A model generated the notes under the pieces. The model was not told where the DNA came from. It made no database searches and saw nothing but the letters and a program-made list of their open reading frames with translations. A stretch of 64,000 bases of DNA from Aspidiotus rigidus (taxonomy: Eukaryota; Arthropoda; Insecta; Hemiptera; Diaspididae), in contig JAVHKY010000053.1 of assembly GCA_035079385.1 (NCBI GenBank), positions 5,394,001-5,458,000 of the forward strand, written 5' to 3'. The position numbers and the translations under genes were made by a program. Positions 50,481 through 62,449 of this stretch are shown here, one piece after another (the first letter of the stretch is position 1; the number at the start of each line of letters is the position of its first letter).

Positions 50481-52204
50481 TATTGGGATCAAAAATCAAG
50501 TGCACTTCCTTAGTTGGTCTACGCCATTTTCTTCGGAAGTTATTAGCATGCCCGTTCGCTTATCTTCTTATCCTCACAGATAACGCTAAAATGATTGTGA
50601 CGCTTTGTGCATCGAAACTACAGAGAAAATTTGAACATGGCAGCTAATGAACGTATCCGGCAGTGTACGTAAAACGGATGTGATATCAAATGAAGAAAAC
50701 TCGTTACAAAAATGATCTAATTTTTTCAAAAACTGTGCGGCGTGAATAGATTTTTTTAGCGCGCGGGCGGGAGGCGGGGAGTAAATTTGAAGTTGGTTCA
50801 TTACTTCAAGAGGAATTTCATGTAACTGCTTAGGAGGGGAAAGGGGTGGTTTTAGGAGTTACAAGTTTATTGTACCTAAGTCTTTGATCTGAAAGATAAC
50901 TAGATACTCATGCAGAACCACTGAATATATATCTCTATAAGAAAGGTTTCGATCTTATACAGGCTCTGCATCCCAAGACTGCACTGGCACAGTTTTTCAA
51001 TGATATTGATAACTGACTAGTAATGCGTAAGGGAGTTGATTGAGTAGTGCAAGAAATCTCTTCTATGTCAGCAAGGGCGTAGCCAGCCCATCATTTACGA
51101 CCACGCAATTAAATTTTTGGACAAGACATTTTGTAAGTAAAAATTGAGATTCCGGTCAAAAATTAAAGTTGCTAGCTCATTTTTCGATTTCGATACCAAA
51201 CATCGATTATCAATTATTAGATATATAAGTAATGACAATTAATTACCATCCAACGATTCATTCCTTCGAAAGAGGAGTCTTCGTCCTTTTATGAAACTTT
51301 TTTCAAGTGTCCCATCTCGTATGTACAGAGGCCCCAGATTCCAGATTTTTCCAAGTCCTCGTTTTCTTAACGTATACAGCTCAAAAGTCGAAATTTCGTC
51401 GTTCCCTTCCTGCTATGTGTTGCTTGGAAGTTTAATTTTTCCAAGTCTTCTCTTCCTAGTATGTAGCTCGTAAGCTGAAACTCCTACAGAGAACTTGGAA
51501 AATAATTGGAAAATTTGCTTCATTCACCGGGAAACTTGTAGAAATTTCGACATCAAGCTACATATCTATATTATGTAAGATTCCGTCACGCCGCGCCACA
51601 ATCTTGGTAACTGCGCTACTCGCAGAGAGATTTGGCAGGCGTAGTTATATTAGTACGCATTTATAGTGGCGCTTGATCTGATCGAGCAAAGAAAGCAGCG
51701 CAGCGTTTTGTAGGCAGGAAGGGAACATAGCAGAATAGAGAAGAGAAAATACAAAAGGATATTTTCTCTGCTCTGCTTTGCTTGCTTGTTCGCTGCGCCA
51801 CTATAAATCCGCTCTTAGTTAGTAGGACGGTTGATGTTATCATCTTCCGAGCTACGACATGTCGTTAGGACACAATCGGAACTGTGAACTTTTTGTTGAT
51901 TCAGTGTTTATCACTGCAATCTCAGAAGTATTGTTGTATTTCGTGAGCTGTACCACAGTACAGTCTTACATATATAAGAAGAGGAACTTGGAAAAATTTC
52001 AATTTAGGAGCTATGTTGAGAAGAGTATTGACTTCTGAACTCCACTATTCATATAGGATCACATGAAGTCGCGTCGCCTGATGATGTTGTACCCTTCTTT
52101 AGGTCACAGGTGATAAGTCCTCTCCCTCAAATTTAAATTCCATGAAACAGCTCTCCTGGATTCTTTTCAATCAAATCTCTAGTCTGGGAATTATATGGTT
52201 TTGA
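50481..52204. other. Upstream flank of copy B, minisatellite traces
   Basis: 50490-51400 is the counterpart of 46640-47560. 51290-52070 contains degenerate minisatellite words (TCAAAAGTCGAAATTTC, ATAAGAAGAGGAACTTGGAA). No gene seen. Confidence 0.55.
51659..51808. mobile_element. 150 bp MITE
   Basis: 14 bp perfect ends ATTTATAGTGGCGC and its inverse, continuing less perfectly inward through GAGCAAAGAAAGCAGCGCAG. No clear target duplication. It has no coding capacity. Confidence 0.75.
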
Positions 52205-54470
52205 AAATGAAAAAATTTGGATCAAAGATTTTATTGCTGAAAGTTGTTAATGACAGTCCTCTTGTTACGGGACATGAAACCCACCCCAACCCTCCCGTCC
52301 GTAACCACCTTTTATAGGGGAAAAGGTGTCCAAAAAAGTAGTTTTTTCAATTTTCACAAAAATAACGCACTATTTTGAAAAATGTCATCAGACATAAAAT
52401 AATCTAAATTAAATTTCCTATAAAAAAGGTTCTTATAAAACTTTAGATTAGGCTCACTGTTCACGAGTTATGAAGCGCTGATGTTTTCAACATACAGGGT
52501 GGTGCAAAAGTTACTTACCAATCTTGTGTTGCGACAGAAGTCACTTACCAATCACAAAAAATATGCATGCGTGTCTTTACAGCTGTCTACACAATTGTTT
52601 CGAGTATGCATTTTGGTAAACTTGTTGGTGGGGTGATTGTAAACTACACCCCTACAGTTTTTGACGTCTCTCTTTGAATTTGTTTCTTTTTTTGTTAATT
52701 TTTTTCAAATAAAATTGTCATTTGCAAAACGTGGACATACTTTTTCAACATGTGCAAAAGTCACCTACCAATGTTGCGTTGCGCCAGAAGTCACTTACCA
52801 ATCACAAAAAAAAAATGCATGCGCGTCTTTAGAGCTGTCTACACAATTGTTCTGAGTACGCATTTTGGTACACTTGTTGGTGGGGCAGTTGTCATTTACC
52901 CGCCTGAAGTTTTTTGGGTCTCTCTTCAAATTCATTTTTTTGGTTCATTGTTTTCAAATAAAATCGTCATTTGCAAAACGTGGACATACTTTTTCAACAT
53001 GTGCAAAATTGGTAAGTGACTTTTGCACCACCCTGTATTTCAATAATACAGGGTGGCGCAAAAGTCTCCTACCAATGTTGCGTTGCGCCAGAAGTCACTT
53101 ACCAATCACAAAAAAAATGCATGCGCGTCTTTAGAGCTGTCTACACAATTGTTTTGAGTATGCATTTTGGTACACTTGTTGGTGGGGCAATTGTCATTTA
53201 CCCCCCTGAAGTTTTTGCGTCTCTCTTCAAATTCATATTTTTGGTTCATTGTTTTCAAATAAAATCGTCATTTGCAAAACGTGGACATACTTTTTCAACA
53301 TGTGCAAAATTGGTAAGTGACTTTTGCACCACCCTGTATTTCAATAATACAGGGTGGCGCAAAAGTCACCTACCAATGTTGCGTTGCGCCAGAAGTCACT
53401 TACCAATCACAAAATAAAATGCATGCGCGTCTTTAGAGCTGTCTACACAATTGTTTTGAGTATGCATTTTGGTACACTTATTGGTGGGGCAATTGTCATT
53501 TACCCCCATGAAGTTTTTTGGGTCTCTCTTCAAATTCATTTTTTTGGTTCATTGTTTTCAAATAAAATCGTCATTTGCAAAACGTGGACATACTTTTTCA
53601 ACATGTGCAAAATTGGTGAGTAACTTTTGCGCGACCCTGTATTTCAATAATACAGGGTGGCGCAAAAGTCACTTACCAATCTTGTGTTGCGCCAGAAGTC
53701 ACTTACCAATCACAAAAAAAAAATGCATGCGCGTCTTTAGAGCTGTCTACACAATTGTTCTCAGTACGCATTTTGGTACACTTGTTGGTGGGGCAATTGT
53801 CATTTACCCCCAAAAAGTTTTTTGCGTCTCTCTTCAAATTCATTTTTTTGGTTCATTGTTTTCAAATAAAATCGTCATTTGCAAAACGTAGACATACTTT
53901 TTCAACATGTGCAAAATTGGTAAGTGAGTTTTGCGCCACCCTGTAAGTGCACGCTGTGTGCGCGCTAAATGCTTTTCTGTTACTAGTTAAGAAATTTATA
54001 CAAGTGTTTGCTGAGAGTAAAAATTTCATTTTTTCGAGTACACGTAATCTCACAAAAAAGAAAAATGATGTTCAAGTACAAGCTGAGGAATGGAAACAAA
54101 CTAATTCCCGTGTATTTGTCTTCAAATTGCGCATAGGTACTTATATTTTGTATGTGGAGCATATCATTATTAAAATATATGAACCTTCAACGCTCTGTGA
54201 CTCGTGAACAGTGAGCTTAATCGAAAATTTTATAAGAACCTTTTTTATAGGAAATTTAATGTAGATTATTTTATGTCCGATGACATTTTTCAAAATAGTG
54301 TGTTATTTTTGCGAAAAATCGAAAGAATTTCTTTCTTGGACGCTTTTTTCCTTATAAAAGGGGGTTGCAGACGGGAGGAATGGGGTGAGTTTTATGTCCG
54401 GTAACACGGGGACTATCATTAACAACTTCCAGCAATAAAATCTTTGATCCCAATTTTTTCCATTTTTCGT
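52205..54470. mobile_element. 2.3 kb long-inverted-repeat element
   Basis: Arms at about 52205-52478 and 54175-54470 are inverted and alike (AAAGATTTTATTGCTG, TCCTCTTGTTACGGGACAT, GGCTCACTGTTCACGAGT). Between them are a mariner-like MITE array and ~220 bp of unrelated sequence with an 86-codon open frame (53947-54207) of no known family. No transposase is visible. Confidence 0.8.
52493..53945. repeat. Tandem array of mariner-like MITEs, ~5 units
   Basis: Units start TACAGGGTGGCGCAAAAGTC at 52493, 53047, 53348 and 53651, and end in the inverse (GACTTTTGCGCCACCCTGTA). They are ~292 bp long and separated by TTTCAATAA, so the period is ~302 bp. The first interval holds two bodies joined without the terminal junction at about 52750. 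The TACAGGGTG-type terminus and TA edges fit Tc1/mariner MITEs. Frames reading LGTLVGGA or HFGTLVGG are repeat shadows. Confidence 0.9.
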
Positions 54471-54679
54471 CAAGTTCCCTTTGTCTAATACACAGCTCGA
54501 GAATGGAGATCTTCCCAAGGTCAAGATCCCAAAAACGCCGGACGGAAGACAATGTACTTTTTCTCGATAAAATCTGCCATAGAGCAGAATCACTAAATGA
54601 AACCAAAAAATCCCTGACAAATGGGAGAATATATCCTCCATCCCTTTTAGTTTCAAAACATTAAAGAATGGAGATAGGT

Positions 54680-55725
54680 GGACAGTCATGTCTAGAATTA
54701 AGTCTCCAGCTGATGGCTGTGTCTATATTCAAAGTTTGCGTTTTATATATAGATACCTAGAAGAGACAAGATAGCTAACTCACCATTCAGTAACGTTGAA
54801 AACTGGTGCACGGCACTTTAGTTATGTGTCCATACGCACCTCAGCAGACGCATTAGACGGCCTATTTTAACATTACGTCTTATGGGGTTGACCCCCGTTT
54901 TTTGTGATTTCTAGAAAAATAATGCCTAAAATGCAAAATTAATGAGAATGAAATTTATTCCTTTTGTAATTCCCTATTTTATCAAACCAATTTTACAATT
55001 TTCTTTTCTCAGAATATTTTGTGGATAGAACCATTTGATAGGAAATTACAAGAGGAATGATTTCTGTTCTCATACTTTTTGCAATTAGAATCATAGTTTG
55101 TGAGATATTTACAAAACACGAGCAAACTCCATAAGCCGCAATGTTAAAATTTGCCGTGAAGCGTTTGCAGCGTCGCTCCCATATAACATAACGTTGTGAG
55201 CGTTTTTGGAATATGAACAAAAAATCCAATATGGCGGATGAGTTAGCTATCTTGTCTCTTCTAGGCAGGAGTGCTCAGCTAAGCCGAAGCCATTAGCCGT
55301 TAGCCGAGCAATTTTCATCAAAAATTAGCTAGCTGTTAGCTAGCTAATGAAATCATGTTAGCCGTTAGCCATTCAAATTGGAATTGCTAACGGCTAATAT
55401 TTCCTCTTCCCCACACCTCACCCCTCCACATTGAAGTGACTCCCACCCCTAATTTTAGCCGTTAGCTTTTAGCCCTTAGCCATTAGCCAATCTATTTTGG
55501 TCTAAAATAAGCTAGTTGTTAGCTAGTCAATGAGACTGGTTTAGCCGTTAGCTGATAGCCGAAGCCAATCAAATTGGAGGGTTAGCTTTTAGCTAAGTTT
55601 TTAGACAATGCGATTGGCTAAACACCCCTGCTCTGCTTCTAGGTATCTATAGTTTTATATCATCAACGTTTTGTGACGTCATAATTTGGCCATCAGCTGG
55701 AAACTTAATTCTAGATAACAAGGGT
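54680..55725. mobile_element. ~1 kb inverted-repeat element, right arm interrupted
   Basis: The left arm (54690-54790) contains TCTAGAATTAAGTCTCCAGC, GATACCTAGAAGAGACAAG and TAGCTAACTCA. The right arm is its inverse but is split by a hAT-like MITE at 55266-55635. There is ~450 bp of AT-rich interior without a gene. Confidence 0.85.
55266..55635. mobile_element. 370 bp hAT-like MITE with 8 bp target duplication
   Basis: CTTCTAGG is repeated at 55258-55265 and 55636-55643. The left end is CAGGAGTGCTCAGCTAAGCC and the right end GGCTAAACACCCCTGCTCTG. The interior is rich in GTTAGCCGTTAGC words. The uninterrupted opposite arm at 54763-54775 shows the empty target. An interrupted relative is at 41732-42766. 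Confidence 0.9.
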
Positions 55726-55739
55726 CTATCATGTCTGCC

Positions 55740-56021
55740 ATTTGTAGACCAAAAAAATAATTTCTGTACTCTCTTCCACAATCGCAGTTCTATTGTGCAT
55801 AGAATAATATGATACACATAATAATCCTCGGAGTTGGCGTGTAATGATCGTCTCTCTTTTTCAATGATTGTACTCTTCAGTATGATCATTTTATTTAAAC
55901 TCTATCTATACGACATAAACGAATTTTCTTGAAAAATTAGAGTTTTCTAAGAAACTTCGAAATTCTGCTTTTCTCTTCTCTACTAAAAGCATATGTTGTT
56001 TCTTCAGTATTGAGGCAGAGA
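55740..56021. other. 3' flank of the basic secreted protein gene
   Basis: No gene. The polyadenylation signal AATAAA on the minus strand is at 56022-56027, 42 bp beyond the stop codon of the next gene. Confidence 0.5.
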
Positions 56022-56068
56022 TTTATTCTTTCCTCTTTTTGGTCTCTTAAAATACAATAAGTGGAACA

Positions 56069-57740
56069 TCAAAAAACCACTGGGATTGGTCCCGAGCCTC
56101 GATTCCTGCCAACTCGCTTCACCGGCCGTTGTTGCCTTCTTCGCTGTAAAGGTTGAGGGTTCTTAGCAATGTAAACTTTCCGCACTATGTCCTCGTCATC
56201 CTCATCTTTTTTAGCAGCGCTGTCAGAATCTTTACCGTCTTGCTTCACCACGATATGAATTTTCTGTATTGGATCGTCATCAAGGTCGTCTCGGAATTTT
56301 CGTTTAAGTCGTCTGTTGCGATATTCGTCGTCCCATTCTTCCGAATATATCATCCGTGATGATGGAATGACGCCGACGCCGGGGGGTGGATATTTTTCAT
56401 CGCGTATGGGTGGAGCGTAGACTATCGGAGGTAAATTATGAGCGCCCGGTATCACTGATTTTGGAGGCTGATGTACGCGGACCATCACCGGCGGCTTTGA
56501 AGACAGCGCGTTCACTCTCGTTTCATTCAACCTTCTTATTCTCCTTTTCTTCCTTCTTTTAGCTGCGTCATCTCGCACCCCTAATGAGATTAGAATTTGC
56601 GACCAAACATTTCGTTTTCTTTTTTTTCGCTCGACGTCGTCTTCAATTTGTTTGATTCCGTGTTCTACTGTTTTTTCAAGTTTTTGGACGCCCAGTTTTA
56701 CTGCTTCGTCCACTTGATAGTTACCGCGTCTGATTTTATCGTCTAGATCGTTCTTGCTCTTTACTCCAGGCGGGTCCGGTTTAAATCCTACTCTAACCAC
56801 TCGCGGCTCATCGGTATCAATTTTTCTTGGTCCATCTTTCACTTGTAAGTCCAATGTCGACGGTTGACTGAACCAGAAAATCTGTGTATAGGGAATAAAT
56901 TGGACACTCTAAGTAAAGCAACGATAAAATTAGCTTTATGGCCAAAACCTGAACAATATATAGCGACCAGAAACGAGCATCTTTGAAACAGGGAGAGAAT
57001 AGAAATATGACCAGTCGAGAAGGTGGGGTGATAATTTTGTACAATAGCATAATAGTCATGGAACTGAAGCCAAAAAGAGGGAGAGATGCAGAACCTTTTT
57101 CTTTTGATGGTTCTTTAGGACCCTCTTCCGCATACATTAATCCGCGGGGAGCTTCACTCACAAAAGGAATTCAAAGGGGGCAAAATTCGGTTTTGCCTAC
57201 AAATAGAGTTATAAAAAAGAAAAAGAAGTTGAATACAAAAAATATTGTGCGTTCAATTTCCTACCAAGGAAGTTCAGTTACGACACAGTTTGAGGGCGCT
57301 AAAGTTATTCTGCAGCTTTCAGTTCCACCTATATTATGTCTTCATTATCTGGTCTATCGACAGTCATTTTTTGTGCTATTTCTTCTTCCACAGTAGTTGC
57401 GATCACAAAAGTTCACTTTTGATGAAAAATGAGGAAAGTTAATTGATTTTATTACTTAAAGGCTCTACGAGAGCCTTTTCTACGAGAGCCTTTAAGTAAT
57501 AAAATCAATTATAATAAATCCGTCAAATAAAGGTTTTCTTTTTCTGTTGTTCTCTATTTAAAACCTCTTAATGGAGGTCTTTTTTTATAGACCCAGTGCT
57601 TCGTTTTCATTACGGTGCGCGAAGAAAAACTGAATAATACGATATATCTCACTTACTTCTTCATTATCCTTCTGGAATGAGCCAGCATTTATTGTCCATG
57701 CCACAGGAATGACAACGAGACTGAAATATAGAAACAACAT
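56069..57740 (-). CDS. Secreted, highly basic protein, two exons, unrecognised
   Basis: Exon 1 (57657-57740) encodes a clear signal peptide, MLFLYFSLVVIPVAW, then TINAGSFQKDNEE. Exon 2 (56069-56881) joins in phase and starts IFWFSQPSTLDLQ, giving 298 residues in all. Exon 2 has an amphipathic helix (AVKLGVQKLEKTVEHGIKQI), then dense basic clusters at ~114-118 (KKRKR) and ~136-145 (KRRKKRRIRR), a Pro-rich middle (PPIVYAPPIRDEKYPPPG), LKRKFRDDLDDD, an acidic KDEDDEDI patch and a basic tail ending RGSGPIPVVF. The basic clusters could be nuclear-import signals or dibasic processing sites. So it may be a secreted effector that enters host nuclei, a peptide precursor, or a matrix protein. No homologue is recognised. 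Confidence 0.8.
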
Positions 57741-59347
57741 GATTGAAACTATATATTATGACGATGGTTAAGTGTAGTGCTTGCCATGGCAATTTTGTGC
57801 GTATGTTTTATCAGAAAAACGTTCAAAAAAGAGTTTGGGTACCTATAAATATCTACATAATTATGCTCCAGGTTCAAACAGATCGAAAATTCTTTTTTTC
57901 AGATAATAGAGCTTGATTGTATCGTTTCTGAAAACAGCTCTTTTGTCATAACATATGTAGCGCAGTCTACACTCGCAACACATTTAACACGCGTATGGGT
58001 GAAATTAAGTACGTAGATTCACTCATACCTTCTCACCACATTCCATGATGGTGAACCTACTTTTCATTAATTTTTATTGTTCCCAAGAAAGATAGAAAAA
58101 CTACAATACAGAGCATTATTGAGGAACAGAAGAACTCGGTAGGTTTATAATATTGTCGTATCATTATTAACACAGCAAATTTTGGTTCAAAATCTGCTAT
58201 GTTTGGGGTAATTCTATCACGTTTCCCCATGCAGCGCAGTTTTTTTTTGCCGAGAATTGCTATACCTACTTACAGAATATTTGGGACATCGATGTAGGCC
58301 TAAATTATTCAAAATCTCGTCCCTCTTTTCCTTTTCCACATTCTTTTTAAATCAGTGCCCTAGAGGACCGGGTTTAATACTTCAGTCCATCAGTGCGTAG
58401 CACTCTTATAGGTATGCAAATGTACGCAAGCCCCAAAGACTTCGCTTCTGCGCCAGTTATCTGTATTAGTTATCCATGACCAAAAGCCATTGATGAAGAT
58501 TGGGAAAACCACTGTCCAATTTGCATCGGAGAGTGATTCTTCTCTCGCAAAACTGGTAGTCCGCGTCCATCCATTTGTCCGGAAACCTAACTTGAATTTG
58601 TGGTGAAAATCGAAATACCTATAGTGGTGGGCTCAGGGGATTCGAAAAAATTTCAACTGAATAGCAAAGGAAGACGATAGCTGAATCGAAAGCTGACAAG
58701 ACGTGAGCAGAGGACGAGGAATGATTTTTAGAGGAAGGCTGGGAGAAGGTAGTAAAGTCGGGGCAGAGTTTCGATATGAGTCACAATAGAGGAGAAGAGG
58801 GGGGCGTGACTTCATCACCGGAATTTAGCAAAATTGAGGACTAAAGAGTACGAGAGGGAGGGGATAGAAGAGGGTTCAAAGAAATCATCAAGATGAATTT
58901 TTGACTGAAGAACAAAGAGGAAGAGGACTCATCCATTTAAGGAAATTAGTTTCAACCTATAAAAAGAGTACTCAGAAACAGAGAAGGAAGAGCAGGGTTT
59001 AGAGGAAGACGCTATAACGTGATATTATTAGTTTTGACTAAATAGCAGAAGAAAGAGATGATTGACCCATTTGAAGGACTAGAAAAATTTTCATTTTCAA
59101 GCGATATACGGCGAATGAGCTAGACAAGTATTGTCAGAGGAATGCGGGGGAGGGGATCATGACAAAGAACAACATTTGCGTAAGTCCATCACAGTGCCTG
59201 GTAGAAAAGTGGTCGTAAAACCCTCATTTTACATGTAGCGTAACATTCAAAAAATATGTATGTTGTTTTTCAACGTTGCAAAGAAGATCTACCAAGTCCA
59301 CTAGAGGCACCTCTAAGAAGTAAATTCGCCATTCTCATCGTCCTATA
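57741..59347. other. Intergenic, no supported gene
   Basis: 5' flank of the preceding gene, then purine-rich sequence (58620-59160) with recurring GACTGAATAGCA / GACTAAATAGCAG words, possibly a very degenerate tandem repeat. No coding signal. Confidence 0.5.
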
Positions 59348-59745
59348 GACCGATTCCCCGGTGACGTCACAGTGTTGATAACAGTGAGCGATAGTGAGTC
59401 AAAGTACCCATATTTGTAATCAATATTACAATTATTGGGCCAATCATGATATCGATTATTTTCATAAGAATACACAGGGAACGATTCGATCACATACATA
59501 ATTATATTCAAAAACCAGATGTTCCTAATGTATTAGAGATCTCTATCTAGAATCTAGAAGTTCTCTGGAATTCAAATATGTAGCTTTTATTGCTAACGTA
59601 CTTCTTGTTCTTGAATACTAGTGATGAATGATCGAAACGTTCCCTGTGTATTCTTATGGGATTCTAAAATGGCTGCCCCAAAGCCAGCAGCAGAGAACAA
59701 GCATTCAATCAAAATCGAAGATGTTGACGTCACAGGGAATCGGTC
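59348..59745. mobile_element. 398 bp MITE copy 2, intact
   Basis: Ends GACCGATTCCCCGGTGACGT and an inverse ending GGGAATCGGTC, with TA directly outside both ends. The interior keeps CATAAGAATACACAGGGAA and its inverse. It is the uninterrupted relative of 43606-44324. Confidence 0.85.
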
Positions 59746-59781
59746 TATTCCTTGTCTGCTTCTTTCCAGTGGGATTTAAAC

Positions 59782-60243
59782 CACGGTATAAGATGAAGAG
59801 GTAGTGACACGAACGTATTCTGACTGTGGTAAACGCTGTCCGTGATATTGAAGTAGTTCTGAACATTCCGAGCGCAGCGCTCGTGATGAAAGTGATGGGT
59901 AATGTACAGAGTCTTATGGGAACGCCGCTACTTTCAAAAATTTATTGCAGGATCAGGAATCAGCCGATGCATTTCATATTTGGCATAAAAATACCATTTA
60001 ATCTACTCTATAAAATTTCGAAAGAAACACCCTTCTCAGTAAATTCTTGGATTTTTTATAATCCTTGGAAATTTCATCAATACTAGGGTACCAACGGTAA
60101 CGTCTCGGCGCAGGTGGGGTGTAGAAGGAACAGGGAAACAGCCCGAGTGTTCGCTGCAAACCTAGCGGAAGTTTGTACGTACAACTTCAAAACTGCGGAC
60201 ACGATTTTAGCGTTGTGTCATTACCTCTTCATCTTATACCGTG
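59782..60243. mobile_element. 462 bp MITE with 8 bp target duplication ATTTAAAC
   Basis: Ends CACGGTATAAGATGAAGAGG and its inverse. ATTTAAAC is at 59774-59781 and 60244-60251. Eight-base targets point to hAT or a related superfamily. The interior is unique sequence, with an 86-codon frame from 59826 and a 68-codon frame from 60114 that have no known domain. A second family member is at 62450-63033. Confidence 0.9.
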
Positions 60244-60251
60244 ATTTAAAC

Positions 60252-60937
60252 TTAGAACCTCTCGTGTACATTGCTGGATCTACTGTGAGTGCAGACCAGC
60301 CTCTCGCACAAAGAAATTAAAAATAAAATCTCTATTGCACCATGTAGAAGTACAAAAAATATAAAAAATTGTTGTAGGCCTAATGAAGAGAGACGAGAAA
60401 AATTTTACACAGGGCGGCAGCCTACCTAAATCCGGTGCTGTTGGCGTGTAAGCCACCACTGAGGTGGGCAAACATGCATTTCATTGTTCAACTATGGCTT
60501 GTTTAATACAAATTCTACTCACAATGTAAGGAACAATGAAAATATTTATATTTATTTGTACTTGAAAGTATGACACATCGAAATTTATTCAGTTCACTGA
60601 TACCTAACAAATCTCTGCCATAAACATAAAAACTCTGCAAATTAATTGGATTCTTCATCCCAAAATTAATGCAATTCTCCTTCCCGCGTGACGTCATAAA
60701 CGAAGTAAACTAACCGACAGCTCTAAAATAATTGTAAACAATTGATACATAAAAATCAGAGAAGTCGTTTGTTTTCTTCAATCAAAGGCTGGAATATTTA
60801 GACAAAAAGAAAAAAGGTAAATACTGTGCCTATCTTTTTCCTTGGGTATTTTGCAATCCTAAGAAAATCAATCTGAGGTTCTTGAGAATTTTTTATTTCA
60901 TGAGGTACCTATGTTGAGGCGGCAAAGAATTTTCAAC
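60252..60937. other. 3' flank of the MADF/BESS gene
   Basis: No gene seen. AATAAA on the minus strand at 60892-60897 is a good polyadenylation signal for the MADF/BESS gene, 41 bp beyond its stop. Confidence 0.6.
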
Positions 60938-61797
60938 TCAAAATGACGAATTAGCGGTATCAATATCCGACTGTGCTTCAAGCTCAGCTTCCATTAAAAG
61001 TTTTGATATACCAAACTTCACCTTTGCCTGAAGTACAGCCGGTAGACGTTTGATTGTTCTGGCGTACCCGAGGCATATTAAATCGACGTCATCTATATTA
61101 CGAATATTATAAAACATTGGTTCGTCGACATATTCCATTATCGTTTCAACACAGTTCTCATCCGGATCTAGAGGGTCCGACGATTGCGACTTTGAATTTG
61201 GTGTGTGAAGTGATTCTGCATTTCTAGATGTAGTTTTTTGAGTTGAATGAAAAATATCTGGAAATTCGGTAACATTATTCAATCGTGAATGGAGATCAAA
61301 AAGTTTTGTATCTTGCTTAGACGAAGTTGATTCAGGTGAAAATCTCAGGGATTCTATCGGTTCATCAAGGTACTCCATAACTGTTTCAACACAGGACTCG
61401 GTCAACTCCGAAGTTTCCGGTGGCTGTTTCTGTTTTGAAAGGCGCGGTTTTAAGTTGACTGTGCAAATTGATACTATATTCCTTGATTCGGATTCTTTAT
61501 TTCTGGTTGTATGAGAGGTCTTTTTACGCATCCTTCTTCTGAATAAAGGCTTAGTTTCTTGAGGGGATTTGAAATGCCGATTTGTATCTAGTTCTGACAC
61601 CGTTATTAGTTCAGATAGAGGATCCATCATCTTTGATATTGGTAGAAAATCTTTCAAAAAACTCATTTGTTGAGCCCACGGCCAGTGTTTATACTTCTTA
61701 ATTGTTCTAACTCTTGGATCATCGGGAAAGTGTTGCGTCCGCAGGTATTTGGAGTAATTATCGCGTAAACTTTTCCACTTGACTCTAACCAAATCAA
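60938..61797 (-). CDS. MADF/BESS domain protein, last exon (5' exons not found)
   Basis: One exon with acceptor CAG at 61800-61798, entered with two bases of a split codon. It begins in the second half of a MADF domain: VRVKWKSLRDNYSKYLR and KHWPWAQQMSFLKDFL match the conserved WKxLRD and the closing MxFL helix. The C-terminal ~35 residues (DVDLICLGYARTIKRLP and onward) fit a BESS motif, the protein-protein interaction motif of arthropod MADF proteins. Between them is a disordered ~170-residue linker in which CVETVMEYLDEP recurs 80 residues later as CVETIMEYVDEP. Such proteins are Myb-like DNA-binding regulators in the nucleus. The exon holding the first MADF helix was not found up to the window end. 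Confidence 0.82.
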
Positions 61798-62449
61798 CTG
61801 TAATTGCAAAAAAATAAATTAACAGATATTATATCACCATGCGCATGCGGTTCACAGAGAAAACTTGGATTTAGCTTGTTGGATAACACACCATGCTTAC
61901 TGAGTATACATCTTAGCCGACATTGGTATTTATTCAACATTTTCTCTAAAATTGGGAAGTTGATATAAATTATTCACAACAATTTTTGTGTCAGTAGGTA
62001 TCATAGTTATTATTCTCACGCCCCTTTTGTATTGTATGTGAAGATTAAAATTGTATTAGCAATGTTTAAATGTTTTTTAGAATGAAAAAACTCTTTTGAT
62101 GTCAGAAAAATAAAGTATTCTATCTACAAGTACAATGCGCTGATTTACCCTTGAACAGCTAAAATTGAAAGTATGTAATAGATGCATTTATGGGAAGGTG
62201 ACTTATAAGAAATTTTATACGCTTTATAAATAATTGAATTACTCTTCTAATTTTTCCAATACAATGCATCACTCTCGATTTATTTTGAGATAAGTCAATT
62301 AGAAAAAATCAACCAAATGCTGTTTGAAATTTTTTCAATTGTAGCGCTCCTAGCGGACAACCAGCTTGAGCCCAATGGATACTTCCATTGACTATACATG
62401 TCATACTTACGAAGTATGTATAGTCAATGATACTTCTCTTACTTTGACC
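61798..62449. other. Probable intron of the MADF/BESS gene
   Basis: A candidate exon around 61905-61950 (minus, acceptor TTTTAG, donor GTAAGC) fits the phase but does not read like the start of a MADF domain, so it is left out. A short hairpin TTGACTATACAT/GTATGTATAGTCAA lies at 62390-62428. Confidence 0.4.

Noticed and set aside
52661..53946. Repeated plus-strand frames of 63-140 codons
   Set aside because: Shadows of the mariner-like MITE array; the same protein recurs with each unit and in shifted frames.
61905..61960. Candidate upstream exon of the MADF/BESS gene
   Set aside because: Phase and splice sites fit, but the encoded residues do not resemble the first MADF helix.
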